From Lithospermum erythrorhizon (taxonomy: Eukaryota; Streptophyta; Magnoliopsida; Boraginales; Boraginaceae): a DNA stretch of 64,000 nt. How positions within the stretch are numbered: the first letter of the stretch is position 1; each line of letters starts with the position of its first letter. A program made the position numbers and the translations under genes. Where the stretch lies: the NCBI GenBank assembly GCA_019722365.1, contig JADFUC010002326.1:1-64000 (forward strand), in the 5' to 3' direction. Shown one piece after another: positions 22,831-32,785 of the stretch. The notes beneath the pieces were generated by a model, which did not search any database, had not been told where the DNA came from, and saw only the letters and a program-made list of their open reading frames with translations.

Positions 22831-23133
22831 TTTTTATGTTATTTATGTTATTTTTAATTGGTATTTTTATGTTATTTAATTGATTCACTTTAGTCATTTT
22901 TCTCGTTTAACGTGTTCTACCAAACCCATGTGATGATAAGACTACACATCTTTCACCAAAAACGAGGTGGAAACAAACAAATTAGGTAGATGTTTATAAG
23001 AAAACAAGCGAATTATTTTCATGTTCTTAAAAACAAAAGCGAATTTAGTAGATGTTTATAAAAATGGCGAGTTAAATATATGCTTATTAAAATATAAGAA
23101 CTAAAATAATTTGTTTGCATCTTTCTTCGCCCT

Positions 23134-23142
23134 TATATATAA
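23134..23142 (+). promoter_or_regulatory. Candidate TATA box
   Basis: tatatataa lies about 90 bases before the ATG at 23,225, within cgcccttatatataagatcg. It is the best TATA match upstream of the small split frame and sits at a sensible distance for a short leader. Confidence 0.4.
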
Positions 23143-23224
23143 GATCGTGTATTGTATTGTTATATCACCACCCGTTAAATTTTATATCAAACTTCTCTCA
23201 AAGTTTTATCAAAATTTTAAAACT

Positions 23225-23478
23225 ATGAACAATAACGGAGCATCATCACGTTTACCGGTTTTGGTATTGGTAAAAGGATGGTAAATATTTTTTCATTTTG
23301 TCAATTTCTTCATATTTACTATTTTTTCTAACTAATTAATTCATACGATAGTTTCTACCCAAGTGTCCGGGCAAATGTTGATGTAATGTCTATCTGCATG
23401 AAAATACATCGGCCCCGGGCCTTCAATTTGGTGTATGGTTCTAGCTTTGTCGAGATAAGATGTGGAATATCTTTCTTT
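23225..23478 (+). CDS. 5' exons of an unrecognised split gene
   Basis: Exon 1 (23,225-23,280) begins MNNNGASSRLPVLVLVKG and ends at ggatg/gtaaat. A T-rich intron of 71 bases follows, with acceptor tacgatag. Exon 2 (23,352-23,478) continues YPSVRANVDVMSICMKIHRP and ends ISFF at ttt/gtaagt. The joined length is 183 bases, so the frame is kept through both exons, which argues against chance. Later exons after about 23,560 cannot be traced. It lies directly before more aagcgaatt-type repeats, so it may be the start of a transposon gene such as a MULE transposase; no domain is recognised and no function is claimed. Confidence 0.35.
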
Positions 23479-24119
23479 GTAAGTTAGCTAAATTTTTATC
23501 AAATTTTTCTCAATCGTCATAACACACATATGAGAATATCTATTATAATGCGATCTCGGTTCGAATTGCCAGGGATTCTCACCGAGTTTCAAGAAAGCAT
23601 TTTTTCGCAAGGCATGTCACAGCAATGATGTATATTCTGAGGATTCGAAAGCAAGGAATGGTAAAATTTCTGAGATTACACTATTCGGCGATTAGAATGC
23701 GGCTGGCTCTGATTCGACTAGAAACAAGCGAGACAACAGCCATTCTTGTCCAGGTGTGGAAGTAGTCCCAGAAATAATTTCGCGATGTAATAAGTAGTCT
23801 TTGATTGTGCTCCAATAAAGACCATGTTTTCACCGATATTAGGTATGCGAATATTTTTTTCATGTTTGATGACAAGCTAAATTTCACGTTTATGTTTACA
23901 GCCAGAAAAGAAGCTAGTTAATAAGTGATGTTCGTAAAGAAACAAGCAATAAATCCAATGTTTGTTTTGACGATAAGCAGTGCGCCTATGTTTGTTGTTA
24001 TAAGCGAATTCGCTTGTTAAGTACTAAGCATAAGGTTTAATTAAACATTTACTTTCTATCGCGGTGACAATTTGCTTGTTTTTCTTGTAGCAATAGAAAA
24101 GAATAATAGGGGGTAAAAA

Positions 24120-25200
24120 ATAGTAATTCGCGCGATTCATTTCTTGTTTTGGTGTGTCGTGGGTGTATAGCAGTTCAGTCTTTTGAGGCAGTGGATGATA
24201 GCATGTTCTCGGGCCTTTTATCTTGGCATATCCACCAGACCTGGTTATTTATATGGACTTTGTGATTTGTTCATGAAGTTAGGGACTGAACATTGATGTT
24301 ATCTTTATTGTTGGTCCCTTACAATTTTTGTATCAATTTGGTCACTTTTGACCTGTTAATAGAAAATCATCTCTAGTTTACAAAAAAAATTACAATCGTC
24401 GCATAAGTAATTTGACTACGTGTGACTTTGCTCATTAAAAGTGTCATATCGTTTATTAGTTATGATTATTAATGAAATTTATTTTATACCTTCTTTCACA
24501 ACCATAGTGGTCCAGAGTTACCGTATCGAATCACATTTAAACCAACCCGAACCAAACATGTAGTCGGCCATACTTGGTAGTGTAACGCTTGGATTGATTT
24601 GAATCGAATTATGTTTATCATCATAATTCAATATTACTATAACTACAATTTTAAATCCACCTATAAATGATAACGTAAAGAAGGAGACTAATTGACATAA
24701 TTGGATATTAAAGAATCGTGAAGGTTAATCTGCAAAATCGGTGGTTGTAGATTGATGAAAATCGGGATCTTTATTAATAAATGCGGAAGATGCTTACTCT
24801 GGCCGATGTGAAGTGCCGATACCCTCCACCGTGTAAACCCATATACACGTGTAACCCGCATATAATTATTTAAAGTGGCCTTAATAAGAACTTGACCGTG
24901 TAGATGGATGAAGCGAGGCATCGATACCGCAGATGTGATATACGTCCCGTGTGGATTAGTCTTATCTTCCGCGCGTGCTTAGATCTAGTTGGACCACGTA
25001 TATGAAGTTTATTAAAGGTAGACTTAACAGCATGGTATTTCACGATCTGATGTTAAGAATTAAATAGGAATCATCTTAAATCGGTGGTTATAAATGGATG
25101 AAAGCAATGGCCTTTGTCGATAAATTTAAAAGTTATTCTGTGATATAAAATTGAATGCTTAATATGTCATTTACCCCAATTGGGAGGTGGGGGACCACAA
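24120..25200. other. Intergenic, no gene recognised
   Basis: Two related stretches (about 24,730 and 25,080) share atcggtggttgtagattgat-like text, about 350 bases apart. Short open frames on both strands lack recognisable domains or splice support. Confidence 0.4.
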
Positions 25201-25212
25201 GTTCCCAAATCG

Positions 25213-25328
25213 TCAGCACTCAGCAGAGGCCCTATGATAGTAATCACAGTAGGAACTACAACAATATTCTCCATATGTGCATAGTTCCCCATCGTCTGCA
25301 CACTCTTGGACTTGGCTGTATACCGACC
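25213..25328 (-). CDS. Knottin-type six-cysteine peptide, mature-peptide exon
   Basis: On the minus strand, a splice acceptor (aattattgcag) is followed by an exon that supplies two bases of a split codon and then 37 codons to a TGA. The peptide ends ...QECADDGELC, TYGEYCCSSYC, DYYHRASAEC. Its cysteines are spaced C-x6-C-x5-CC-x3-C-x9-C with the last Cys at the C-terminus, the inhibitor-cystine-knot pattern. The CCSSYC core matches plant C6 knottin antimicrobial peptides such as those of Mirabilis and Phytolacca (C-x6-C-x8-CC-x3-C-x10-C). Those are made as secreted precursors with the signal peptide encoded upstream; here the signal exon should lie above 25,340 on the minus strand but was not found, so the gene may be incomplete or dead. 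Another frame of the same DNA is open too, but it has no such pattern. Confidence 0.5.
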
Positions 25329-25339
25329 CTGCAATAATT

Positions 25340-26450
25340 CATAATCCAGGATAAGAATCATATAAAGTTACTTATAATTTTCATGATATGATCATAATTT
25401 TCATGATCATCCCTTCAACACATTAAGATTTAATTTCTTATAGGTCAGAGGGCCAATATATAAAATACATTTTTTCTTCAAAAAAATTGATTTGTCATTA
25501 CATAATATTCTCATTTGAATTTTGTTATTGTGAATAATATACTTGAAATTGAACAACCTATGTGATATAAATAAGATACTTTTATTGGGTTAGGAAGCGA
25601 CCCGATAAAGGCAGTGGCGTTAATTACATGCGGCTACATCGTTTCAAGTAGGATAGTGGCCCAGCGTGTCTCTTTAGCTTAGCACTTAATACTTCTATAA
25701 ATATCCACATATTTGTGGTTGAGAGTATCTGCATTTTTAAGCTGGCGAATAATAATTAAATGTGAACTCCCTCGCGCAATCTTAACTTTATCATCGGAGT
25801 AATCGATAAACTTCGATCAGAGTCTAGATACCCAGGAGGCTGACATCATCGACATCAGCGCATAAAGGCACCTCGTCCTCGGATAGGTCGGAACCATGGA
25901 TTCAAGTTGACCCGGTAAACTAGGAGTAAGCTTGTCGGATCGCAGACACGTTGGCAGAGTCGAGGACTGTCGGACCACCGACTCGGGCTAAATCAGGTTT
26001 GAGGATAAAATACCCTTGGCGTAGTAATCCTTCTTACGTCTGGAAAAGTTAGGCCGCCAAACGGTGAATCGGGAGCAAAGATGTGAGAGATCTTTACATT
26101 TAAATTACTTGGAGTAGATAGGCCACGACAAAATCCACCGCATGTGTAGATAATAAATATAAAGAGGGGAGTAAAGTCATCAACCCTCTTTATTTTAAAA
26201 ATAATGACTTATATATATATATAAATACACATTAAGTTCATTTATGATATCAATAAGAAATTAAAACCTTGTTATTTAACTTGACGTAAAGAGGAACCTT
26301 AAGCTACAGAGAAAAATTATTTCCAAGCACCAACTCAAAATATAGACGCAAATAACAAAAAATGGAACATTATTTTGAAGGGCAAGAAAGTTAATTTTTT
26401 TCAGTGATCAAAATGGAGTATGTCCATTTTTCGAAATCCCCCTTTGTAGT
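25340..26450. other. Intergenic, no gene recognised
   Basis: This is where the missing signal-peptide exon of the knottin gene would be expected on the minus strand. A short hydrophobic start (MFHFLLFASIF then a stop, near 26,375) is the only hint and is too weak to call. The stretch 25.6-26.1 kb is less AT-rich, has no open frame, and is probably old repeat DNA. Confidence 0.3.
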
Positions 26451-26452
26451 TA

Positions 26453-27027
26453 CAGTTGAAAAGTGAAGATTTTTTTTTGGGTGGTCAATGTCGTGACCTT
26501 AAATCATGAATAGTGGTCACGATGAGGATCACGATGGTTCGAATATTTGAGGCATTTTACGTCGTGACCTCCATGGTAGTGTTGGTCACGATGGGGGTCA
26601 CGATAATGAGAATGCGAAGGCTGGTGAGACGGTTTAGCTCCCGTTCTTTCACCAATTTGAGTCTAGCTTTAGGTTATAACTCTTTGCATATATAAATATA
26701 GGGCGTTTTTATGAGTTTTCTTTATCAGCATGAAATCTTTTAGGAATAGAGTATAATCATCCTAGAATAATATTAGGTCTCTTTAATATTATTGAAAAAC
26801 ATGGATTTTTGTTCTTGAAAACACAGAAAGTTTATCTTGGATTCTTTGATAAAACTTTTAATAGTTGAGATTTTTCGGTTTATTAGTGGATGCGGCAACG
26901 GAGACGTCTTGGCTAGCGTTGAGGGGAACTGTATAGGGTACGGTGTCTGTTTATTTCCTTAGCAAATTTGTCGTTTTTATTGATTCTTGAAGCTCGGGGA
27001 AGGATTTAGGGGTCTTAAATCACAACA
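26453..27027 (+). mobile_element. 5' LTR of a Copia element
   Basis: It parallels the 3' LTR at 28,919-29,546: gttgaaaagtg..gaagatttttt at the start, two tcgtgacc/ggtcacga hairpins, a TATA box (atataaatatagg near 26,690), a cctagaataatattaggtct block, gtctgtttatttcc near the end, and a closing ggatttaggggt. It is about 50 bases shorter than its partner and diverged by many substitutions and indels, so the insertion is old. Confidence 0.75.
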
Positions 27028-27028
27028 A

Positions 27029-27045
27029 TTGGTATCGAGGCCCAG
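27029..27045 (+). other. Primer-binding site (initiator Met-tRNA type)
   Basis: ttggtatcgaggcccag follows the LTR end by one or two bases and is one deletion away from the usual tggtatcagagcc of plant elements primed by initiator methionine tRNA. Confidence 0.7.
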
Positions 27046-27076
27046 TCGAGGAAGCTTGGTTGAGAGTTTAAGAATC

Positions 27077-28350
27077 AATGGCTGGAAGCGAAGAAATTGT
27101 GACACATGCTATAGAGAAATTCGATGGAATCAATTTTCCATATTAGAAGATGTGTATGGAGGATTAGCAATAATACGGAAGAAATTTGAAACAAGCGAAT
27201 TTAGGGAGAAGCACGAGAAGATGGATGAGGATGAATGGATGGAATTGGGCGGGGAGGTCTTGGATGTGATCGAGACCTTGTTTGCCCAGGCGTAGTTGCT
27301 AACGTTCTTGGGAGGCAGCCTGAGAGCATTGAAGGCTTTTATGCGATACGTATGAGAAACTATACGCAAATAATAAAGGCCTTTTCTCATGAAAAACTTG
27401 TTTCATCTTAAGATGTCAGAAAGTACACCCATAGCGAGACACCTTAACGACTTCAATAGCATTATCAATCAATTATGAAGCGGTAGATATTATCTTTGAT
27501 GATGAGATGCAAGACCTGATTTTGTTGGCTTCGTCACACAGTTGGGAAGCAATGATTGCGGCCGGTTAGTAGTGCATGGGGAGTACTAACAAGGTTGAAC
27601 TTAAGGTGGTTGTAGGCGTATCACATGCGAGGAAATTAAGTAGCTTAAATTAAGTGAAGGTGCTAAGGGTTCATTAAGTGTAGGAAGAGGAAGAAGCAGA
27701 GCAGAGGTTTTGGAAATAGTGGGAGATCACGGGTAGGTAAGAAATGATACGATCTTGTGTCTTGGGGTTGTGGCAAGGCGGGTCACGTAGTAACGGTGAT
27801 GCTCGTATTTGTGTTGGCGATTATTACGAGGCTTTGGTTTTATACTTGTGAATGCTTAGTTGATTCTGGATAGTAGATTCTAGAGCTTCTTTTCATACTT
27901 CGCATGAGAGAGAGAGATATAATTGGGTATGTTTCTGGAAATTGTAGAATTCATCTTCTTTGATGGTGAGCAGGTTGGATGTAATAGGTATGGGAGATGT
28001 GAATCTGAGAGTTGTCGAATGGTTCTTTGCAGGCCACGACAAAGGTGAGGTATGTTCGAAATTAGGGAATAGTTTAATTCGGCGAGTCGTCTGGATGGTG
28101 ATGGTTATCAAACTACTTTGAAGATGATAGTAGCGGAAGGTTGTTCGGGGAGAAGCGATATGGTAATAACAAAAGGCGGGCGGGTACTACATACTTGACT
28201 GACGGTTCTCAAAGAAGGTTGAAGAGGATGCGGGTGTAGAGAAAGCGGTGAGATTCGGCATGGGAGTTTCTGAAGATAGAAAGTTGTGGATTGGTGAAAT
28301 TCTTTAAGGTTCAGGAAGTCGAGGCTGTGCAAATGAAAGATGCATTGAAG
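27077..28350 (+). pseudogene. Copia gag and start of pol, heavily mutated
   Basis: The gag begins MAGSEEIVTHAIEKFDGINF, the usual opening of the UBN2-type Copia gag, then runs through several frames: ADERWMELGG-like text, KNLFHLKMSESTPIARHLND (27,390-27,450) and a matching middle segment. A zinc knuckle survives in one frame as WGCGKAGHV near 27,765. Shortly after, fragments such as DVIGMGDVNLRVV (27,975-28,010) fit the region after the protease. Integrase, reverse transcriptase and RNase H cannot be found in the remaining 600 bases, so most of pol is deleted. Stops and frameshifts are frequent; the element cannot be autonomous. Confidence 0.7.
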
Positions 28351-28918
28351 GAGGGGCTGGTGCTTGACTAACAGAATGTAATACTTCGTTTGGTGATGAG
28401 TTAGAAATTTGAGAGAACTGCAGGGGAAGGATACTGACGGTTATGTGTTGCATGAATCATCGAGTAGCGAGCATGTTTCAAAGTCGCGGTCGGTATTCCC
28501 CAACCCTCTTGATTAACGCTGCTTGTTGAAAGATGTTACGATCCAAAACATCGGTCGATGAATTAGATCGAGAGTCGTCGACGTCTGATGGGAAAAGGCG
28601 AAGAGAGAAATTCATTAATGATAATCAAATTTGGAGATTTTTCAAGGTGCCTTGGTTGAAGATCATCAAGATCAAAGAAGGCAAAGCGAGCATGGTGATT
28701 GTCTGAATGAGGAAAAAATCAAGCCGGGGTAGAAGTAATGGTATTCTAGATTCTGCTTCGGTAGTCGAGTTGGTGTCGTTCGAGGATGTTACGGGATTGG
28801 AAAGAAGATGCGGGTGGGATGGAAACCGGTGGGAGTTCGTGGATGATGAACTCGGGAAGGCTGCTGCAGAATGGTGTTTTGAAGATGGTGATCCGAAAAA
28901 TATCTTCAAGTGGGAGAT

Positions 28919-29546
28919 TGTTGAAAAGTGTGAAGATTTTTTGGTGGCCACTGTCGTGACCTCCATCGTGAGTGGTGGTCACGATGGGGGTCACGATGGT
29001 TCAGTGTATTCGCGAGGCACTTTCTGTCGTGACCTCCATAGTGAGTGTTGGTCACGATGGGGGTCACGATAGAATGCAGAAGACCTAATTTGAGACGGTT
29101 TTGACTCTAATTAATTTCTAATTTGAGTCTAACTAGGTTATACCTCTTTGCCTATAAATATAGGATGTTTCTATGAGTTTTATTTATCACACAAATACAT
29201 AGAATAGAAAATATTCATCCTAAAATAATATTAGGTCTTTAATATTATTGAAGAACATAGTTTTTGTTCTTGAAGAGCTTAGAAAATTTATCTTAGTTCT
29301 TGATAGGCTTTGTGGTTGAGATTTTAAAGTGTATAAGAAAATCTTCAGCATGGAGTCTCATTTAGTGGTAGAGCATGCTTGATCTTGGTTTTATTAGTGG
29401 ATTGTGACAAGATGTACCTTTCACGTTGAGGGAACACATATAAAATTTTTGTGTCTGTTTATTTCGTAACCCAAATTTACGTCGTTTTTTATTGATTCTT
29501 TGAAGCTAGGAGGATTTAGGGGTGTAAATCTGCTTGATTCACACCA
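28919..29546 (+). mobile_element. 3' LTR of the Copia element
   Basis: It begins tgttgaaaagtgtgaag directly after a purine tract (caagtgggagat) that would serve as the polypurine tract, and ends ttgattcacacca. The features match the 5' LTR in order, with a better preserved pair of gtcgtgacctcc/ggtcacgat hairpins (28,963-29,070) and tataaatatagg at 29,150. No matching target duplication was found at the two outer ends. Confidence 0.75.
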
Positions 29547-30744
29547 TTGACTAATAATGTCTAGTAAAATAAAGCCAAAAATTATACGATGAAACCCGGT
29601 AGGGACAATGAAGAAGAAAGGAACTTATACCTGATGAAACCAGTAGGAACACACTGAAGAAAGGAACCATATAGTACATTATTCTTATTCTCTAGTTAAT
29701 TGAAGTAAGTGAGTTCGCACTTTGGAAGAAAGATGGGTTTGAAGTTATTGTAGTTGGTATTAGGTTTAGTGCTATTTAGCATTCATATTAGTTCCATAAT
29801 TTTCCTAAAGTTCGCTTTCAACAACCATTTTCTTTTCTTTTTATTTCATATAAAGATAAATACGGTGAAGGAAACTAAGGGGGCATGAGGAGCAATTATT
29901 CCTTAATTAATCGAAAAAATAAAATTTTATTAAACATCTTTTCAGAAACTATAATTGTTCTTTTAAAAATTATGTTGTTCGCCCAATCTAAATTTTTATA
30001 TTTTTCCTTTTAAGTATGATATCAAATAATCCAAGTCACTTCACGCCAAAAATCACGGTCACGCGCCTCTCCGGTAAATATAAAAAGTAATACAGACATG
30101 TCCATGCATGCAATGATGCAAAAAATTCCTCCAGCTCTCCCCGAATAAGCGACTCATATGCTTGGGTGATTTTAAATTAATATTGAGAAAGAAAATTGAG
30201 AAAAGGGTTATAAACATTAAATTAATTTGAATTGAAGGATTTTTTTGTTTCTTAGGGGAAAATAATTACAATTACAAGTATAATTTGAAGTTTATTTGCA
30301 TAGTTGTTATGAGGCATCGATCGTCGTCTGTGGATCCCTTAAGTTCAATAATATGTATATTTAAGTTTCGACTTTATTGTATTTTTGAATTGCTTAGTTG
30401 ATAATGTAAGTTTTGACTAAATTTCTCGTTTAATGGCAGATATGAAATGAAAAATCCAATAACGTAAACATCCTTCATAGAAATACTCCGATTTGATGAA
30501 CTATAAAATATTTACAAATATATTATATATATAAATATATTGGAAAATAGAATTTAAACCATTTTTTACTATGAACATGTTACTTTGATTCAATCCAAAG
30601 GTATATATATATCAATTAATTGAGATTATAAAATTTATTTTGAATATTAAAAAATAAACGGACCATCTTCATATCATTTGTCATGTTATTCTTTAATGCA
30701 TGTATGCGTTTCGTGCAAGTTATTAATGTAGATTATTTTTTCAA
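29547..30744. other. Intergenic AT-rich sequence
   Basis: No gene is seen. A short direct repeat (gatgaaacccggtagg and gatgaaaccagtagga, about 50 bases apart near 29,588 and 29,634) is the only notable structure. Confidence 0.4.
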
Positions 30745-30948
30745 GAGTCTTATTTGGGTGCTTACAATAATTTTGTAAGCATCATGTTTACCTTCTTTTT
30801 TTTTATGTGTGTTTAAATCAATTTGAAATACTCACTTTCCCTCTATTTTTTTTCTAACCGTTAGATCATATAACCACTTAATCCAATGACCATAATCTTT
30901 GTAAACATGGTACTTATTAAAATTTTGTAAGCACCTAAGATGGGGCTC
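30745..30948. mobile_element. MITE with terminal inverted repeats
   Basis: The left end gagtcttatttgggtgctta and the reverse complement of the right end, gagccccatcttaggtgctt, match at most positions, and both continue into acaa. The 204-base interior is AT-rich with no frame and contains the cttaatccaatgacc type of text common in plant MITEs. Superfamily cannot be assigned because the target duplication is unclear. Confidence 0.55.
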
Positions 30949-31109
30949 GAGGCAAACATGGCATGTGTATACCTTGTTCAAGTACATACACCTCATTTAA
31001 GAGAACGATTTAATTTAAAAATCAATCATCCTATAACATTTTTGAATATTAGTTTATCACATCATTAAATATTTTTTCTATATTTTTTTCTTCTTGAGCA
31101 CGGTCCTTT

Positions 31110-31560
31110 ACACATATCTACCTATAGAAAATGACAAGTGTTATGTATATGAGTCATATGATCAAGATAAGTGTTGTCTTGTATGTTAATAGTTTGCCAT
31201 GTATTTTAATGAGTCATGTAATAAGGACATGTGTTGTCTTGCATGTTAGACACATGTTATAGTTTGGTGACTAAGCCTACTTAGTCTCTACTATAAATAG
31301 GAACCTAAGGCAAAAGGCAAAGTCATTCTAGTTTTCATTCTAAGTCATCCCAAGTCTTTGTAAGTTCTAGTCAAGCATAAAAGAGTCTTGTGTAGTATCT
31401 TCAATTATGAAATAAAAGATCATTTGTCATAAACACTCTTGTTATGTATATATCTTAGAGTAGTACTTCAATCAAATAGAATTTAGATATAGATAGTTCA
31501 AACACAATAATTAGTATTCCGTTTCTATTATGTTAAAGATCCCGAAAACCTCCTTAGTGA
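31110..31560 (+). mobile_element. LTR- or TRIM-like block with promoter
   Basis: A clean TATA box (ctataaatagg at 31,291) is followed about 110 bases later by a poly(A)-signal-like tgaaataaaagatc and preceded by two related gagtcat..tgttgtcttg units (31,152-31,245). This compact promoter-to-poly(A) layout is what a short Copia LTR looks like. The ends and a partner copy are not found, so it may be a solo LTR; a small untranslated host transcript is the alternative. Confidence 0.35.
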
Positions 31561-31829
31561 TTGTACCTCCTATGTGGTTGTAAATCATGATATGAGGCTA
31601 CGACTTTTAACCATTTAAAAGGCGCCAAGCCGCCAACTAGGTGAATCTGTCATGAATTGGCTTATAAAGGTTGTTAGGCCTAGTGATGGTAAACGGTCGA
31701 GAAAATTGGTTAAATAGCACTGATCAACCATCCTTTTTAATTTCTAACACTTAATTAAAAACTTTGATGAAATACTACCCTCATAAAAAGACTAAACTGG
31801 CTCACTTTAAAACCTACAACTCTTTTTCA

Positions 31830-32770
31830 TCTTCTTTAAGATACTTGCCCCGCCGTTGCCTTTCGCTTCCGCCCCTTCCCGACATATTCCGTTGGCCCTT
31901 CCCGCCTCAATCCGTTCTAGTCGCTCGCGGCCACACCCCCTCTCTGAATCACGAGCCACCGCTCCCAGTAGGAGGGTGGCGGAGAGGAATGGGGTAGGGC
32001 CCGCGGTCTGGGTAGAATTCATGTTGGGAGGGTAGGGGCGGAAAATTCTGAATTCGGAAGGGGAGGAAGGGCCACAGTGGGGGAGCCGAGGAGAATTGCT
32101 TGATAGGGAAGCGGGGAAGAAGTGAATGTAGAGGCGATCGTGGTTAGGGTGACAAACTTATTAACCAGAAACCACCGTACCTGACAAAAACTTTGATAAT
32201 GGAACTAGGCTTGTAAAGCTGCGAAGAGCAGCTCTAGAGAAGTTTGGGCTGAAGTTAGATTCGAGGTTCAGTAGGTGTGATTCGAGTCTAGCTCGAGCCA
32301 CCATTTTCATGTTCGGCCAAACTCCGATAGCGGCTCGGATTCGACTCGAACTATATAATTTATATTTTATCATTAAAATTTGAATCCCTTGAAAGCTTTG
32401 AATGCTCCGAATCGAGCACTCCGAATCAGCCTTACAGGTCGTATTCGTTAGGATTCGGCTTCGATTATAGAAGCTGCTTGGAACACTCACCACTTTGACT
32501 ATAACTTTTTTTAACACTCCCCTCCTCGATAGAGGAGAGGATCAAAGATAGTCAGGATGGGGGAGTGAAAAGCACACCAGCAAAAGACGATGTTTACAAG
32601 TTGCAGAAGGCGGCAAAAGTAACCCAAGAACCTAACTTCTACTGGACTTCAATACATGAACAAACAATAGCTTCGTAACACTAACCATATGTTTGTCAGA
32701 ATTAAAAATGCTATGTTGCTAACATATAACTAAACCTATGCAGGACTCCTAATTTACACACAACGGTATC
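31830..32770. other. GC-rich island and downstream flank of the bromodomain gene
   Basis: Bases 31,840-32,120 are unusually GC-rich for the window (cgccgttgcctttcgcttcc, ctcgcggccacacccc) with no supported gene. Bases 32,230-32,470 contain several gattcgactcgaact-like words, reminiscent of non-autonomous hAT ends. 32,520-32,780 is the likely 3' untranslated region of the minus-strand gene. Confidence 0.35.
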
Positions 32771-32785
32771 ACTGTTGATATCATC

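Larger units (their letters stand above)
22980..24110 (+). repeat. aacaagcgaatt-type degenerate repeats around the small gene
   Basis: Copies such as gaaaacaagcgaattatttt (23.0 kb), aacaaaagcgaatttag, gaaacaagcgagacaa and ataagcgaattcgcttgtta (24.0 kb) flank the split frame at 23.2 kb. The same motif occurs at 2.2, 5.7-6.0, 10.3-12.8 and 16.6-16.9 kb. Confidence 0.5.

Noticed and set aside
24688..24921. 77-codon minus-strand frame
   Set aside because: No recognisable domain, no splice or promoter support.
25167..25361. 64-codon minus-strand frame over the knottin exon
   Set aside because: It lacks a recognisable pattern, while the alternative frame has six correctly spaced cysteines and ends right after the last one.
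28625..29072. Frames of 113 and 121 codons on opposite strands
   Set aside because: They span the Copia 3' untranslated region and LTR start and match no protein; chance frames.
29366..29385. ggtagagcatgcttgatc resembling part of a tRNA D arm
   Set aside because: It lies inside the Copia LTR and lacks the rest of a tRNA.
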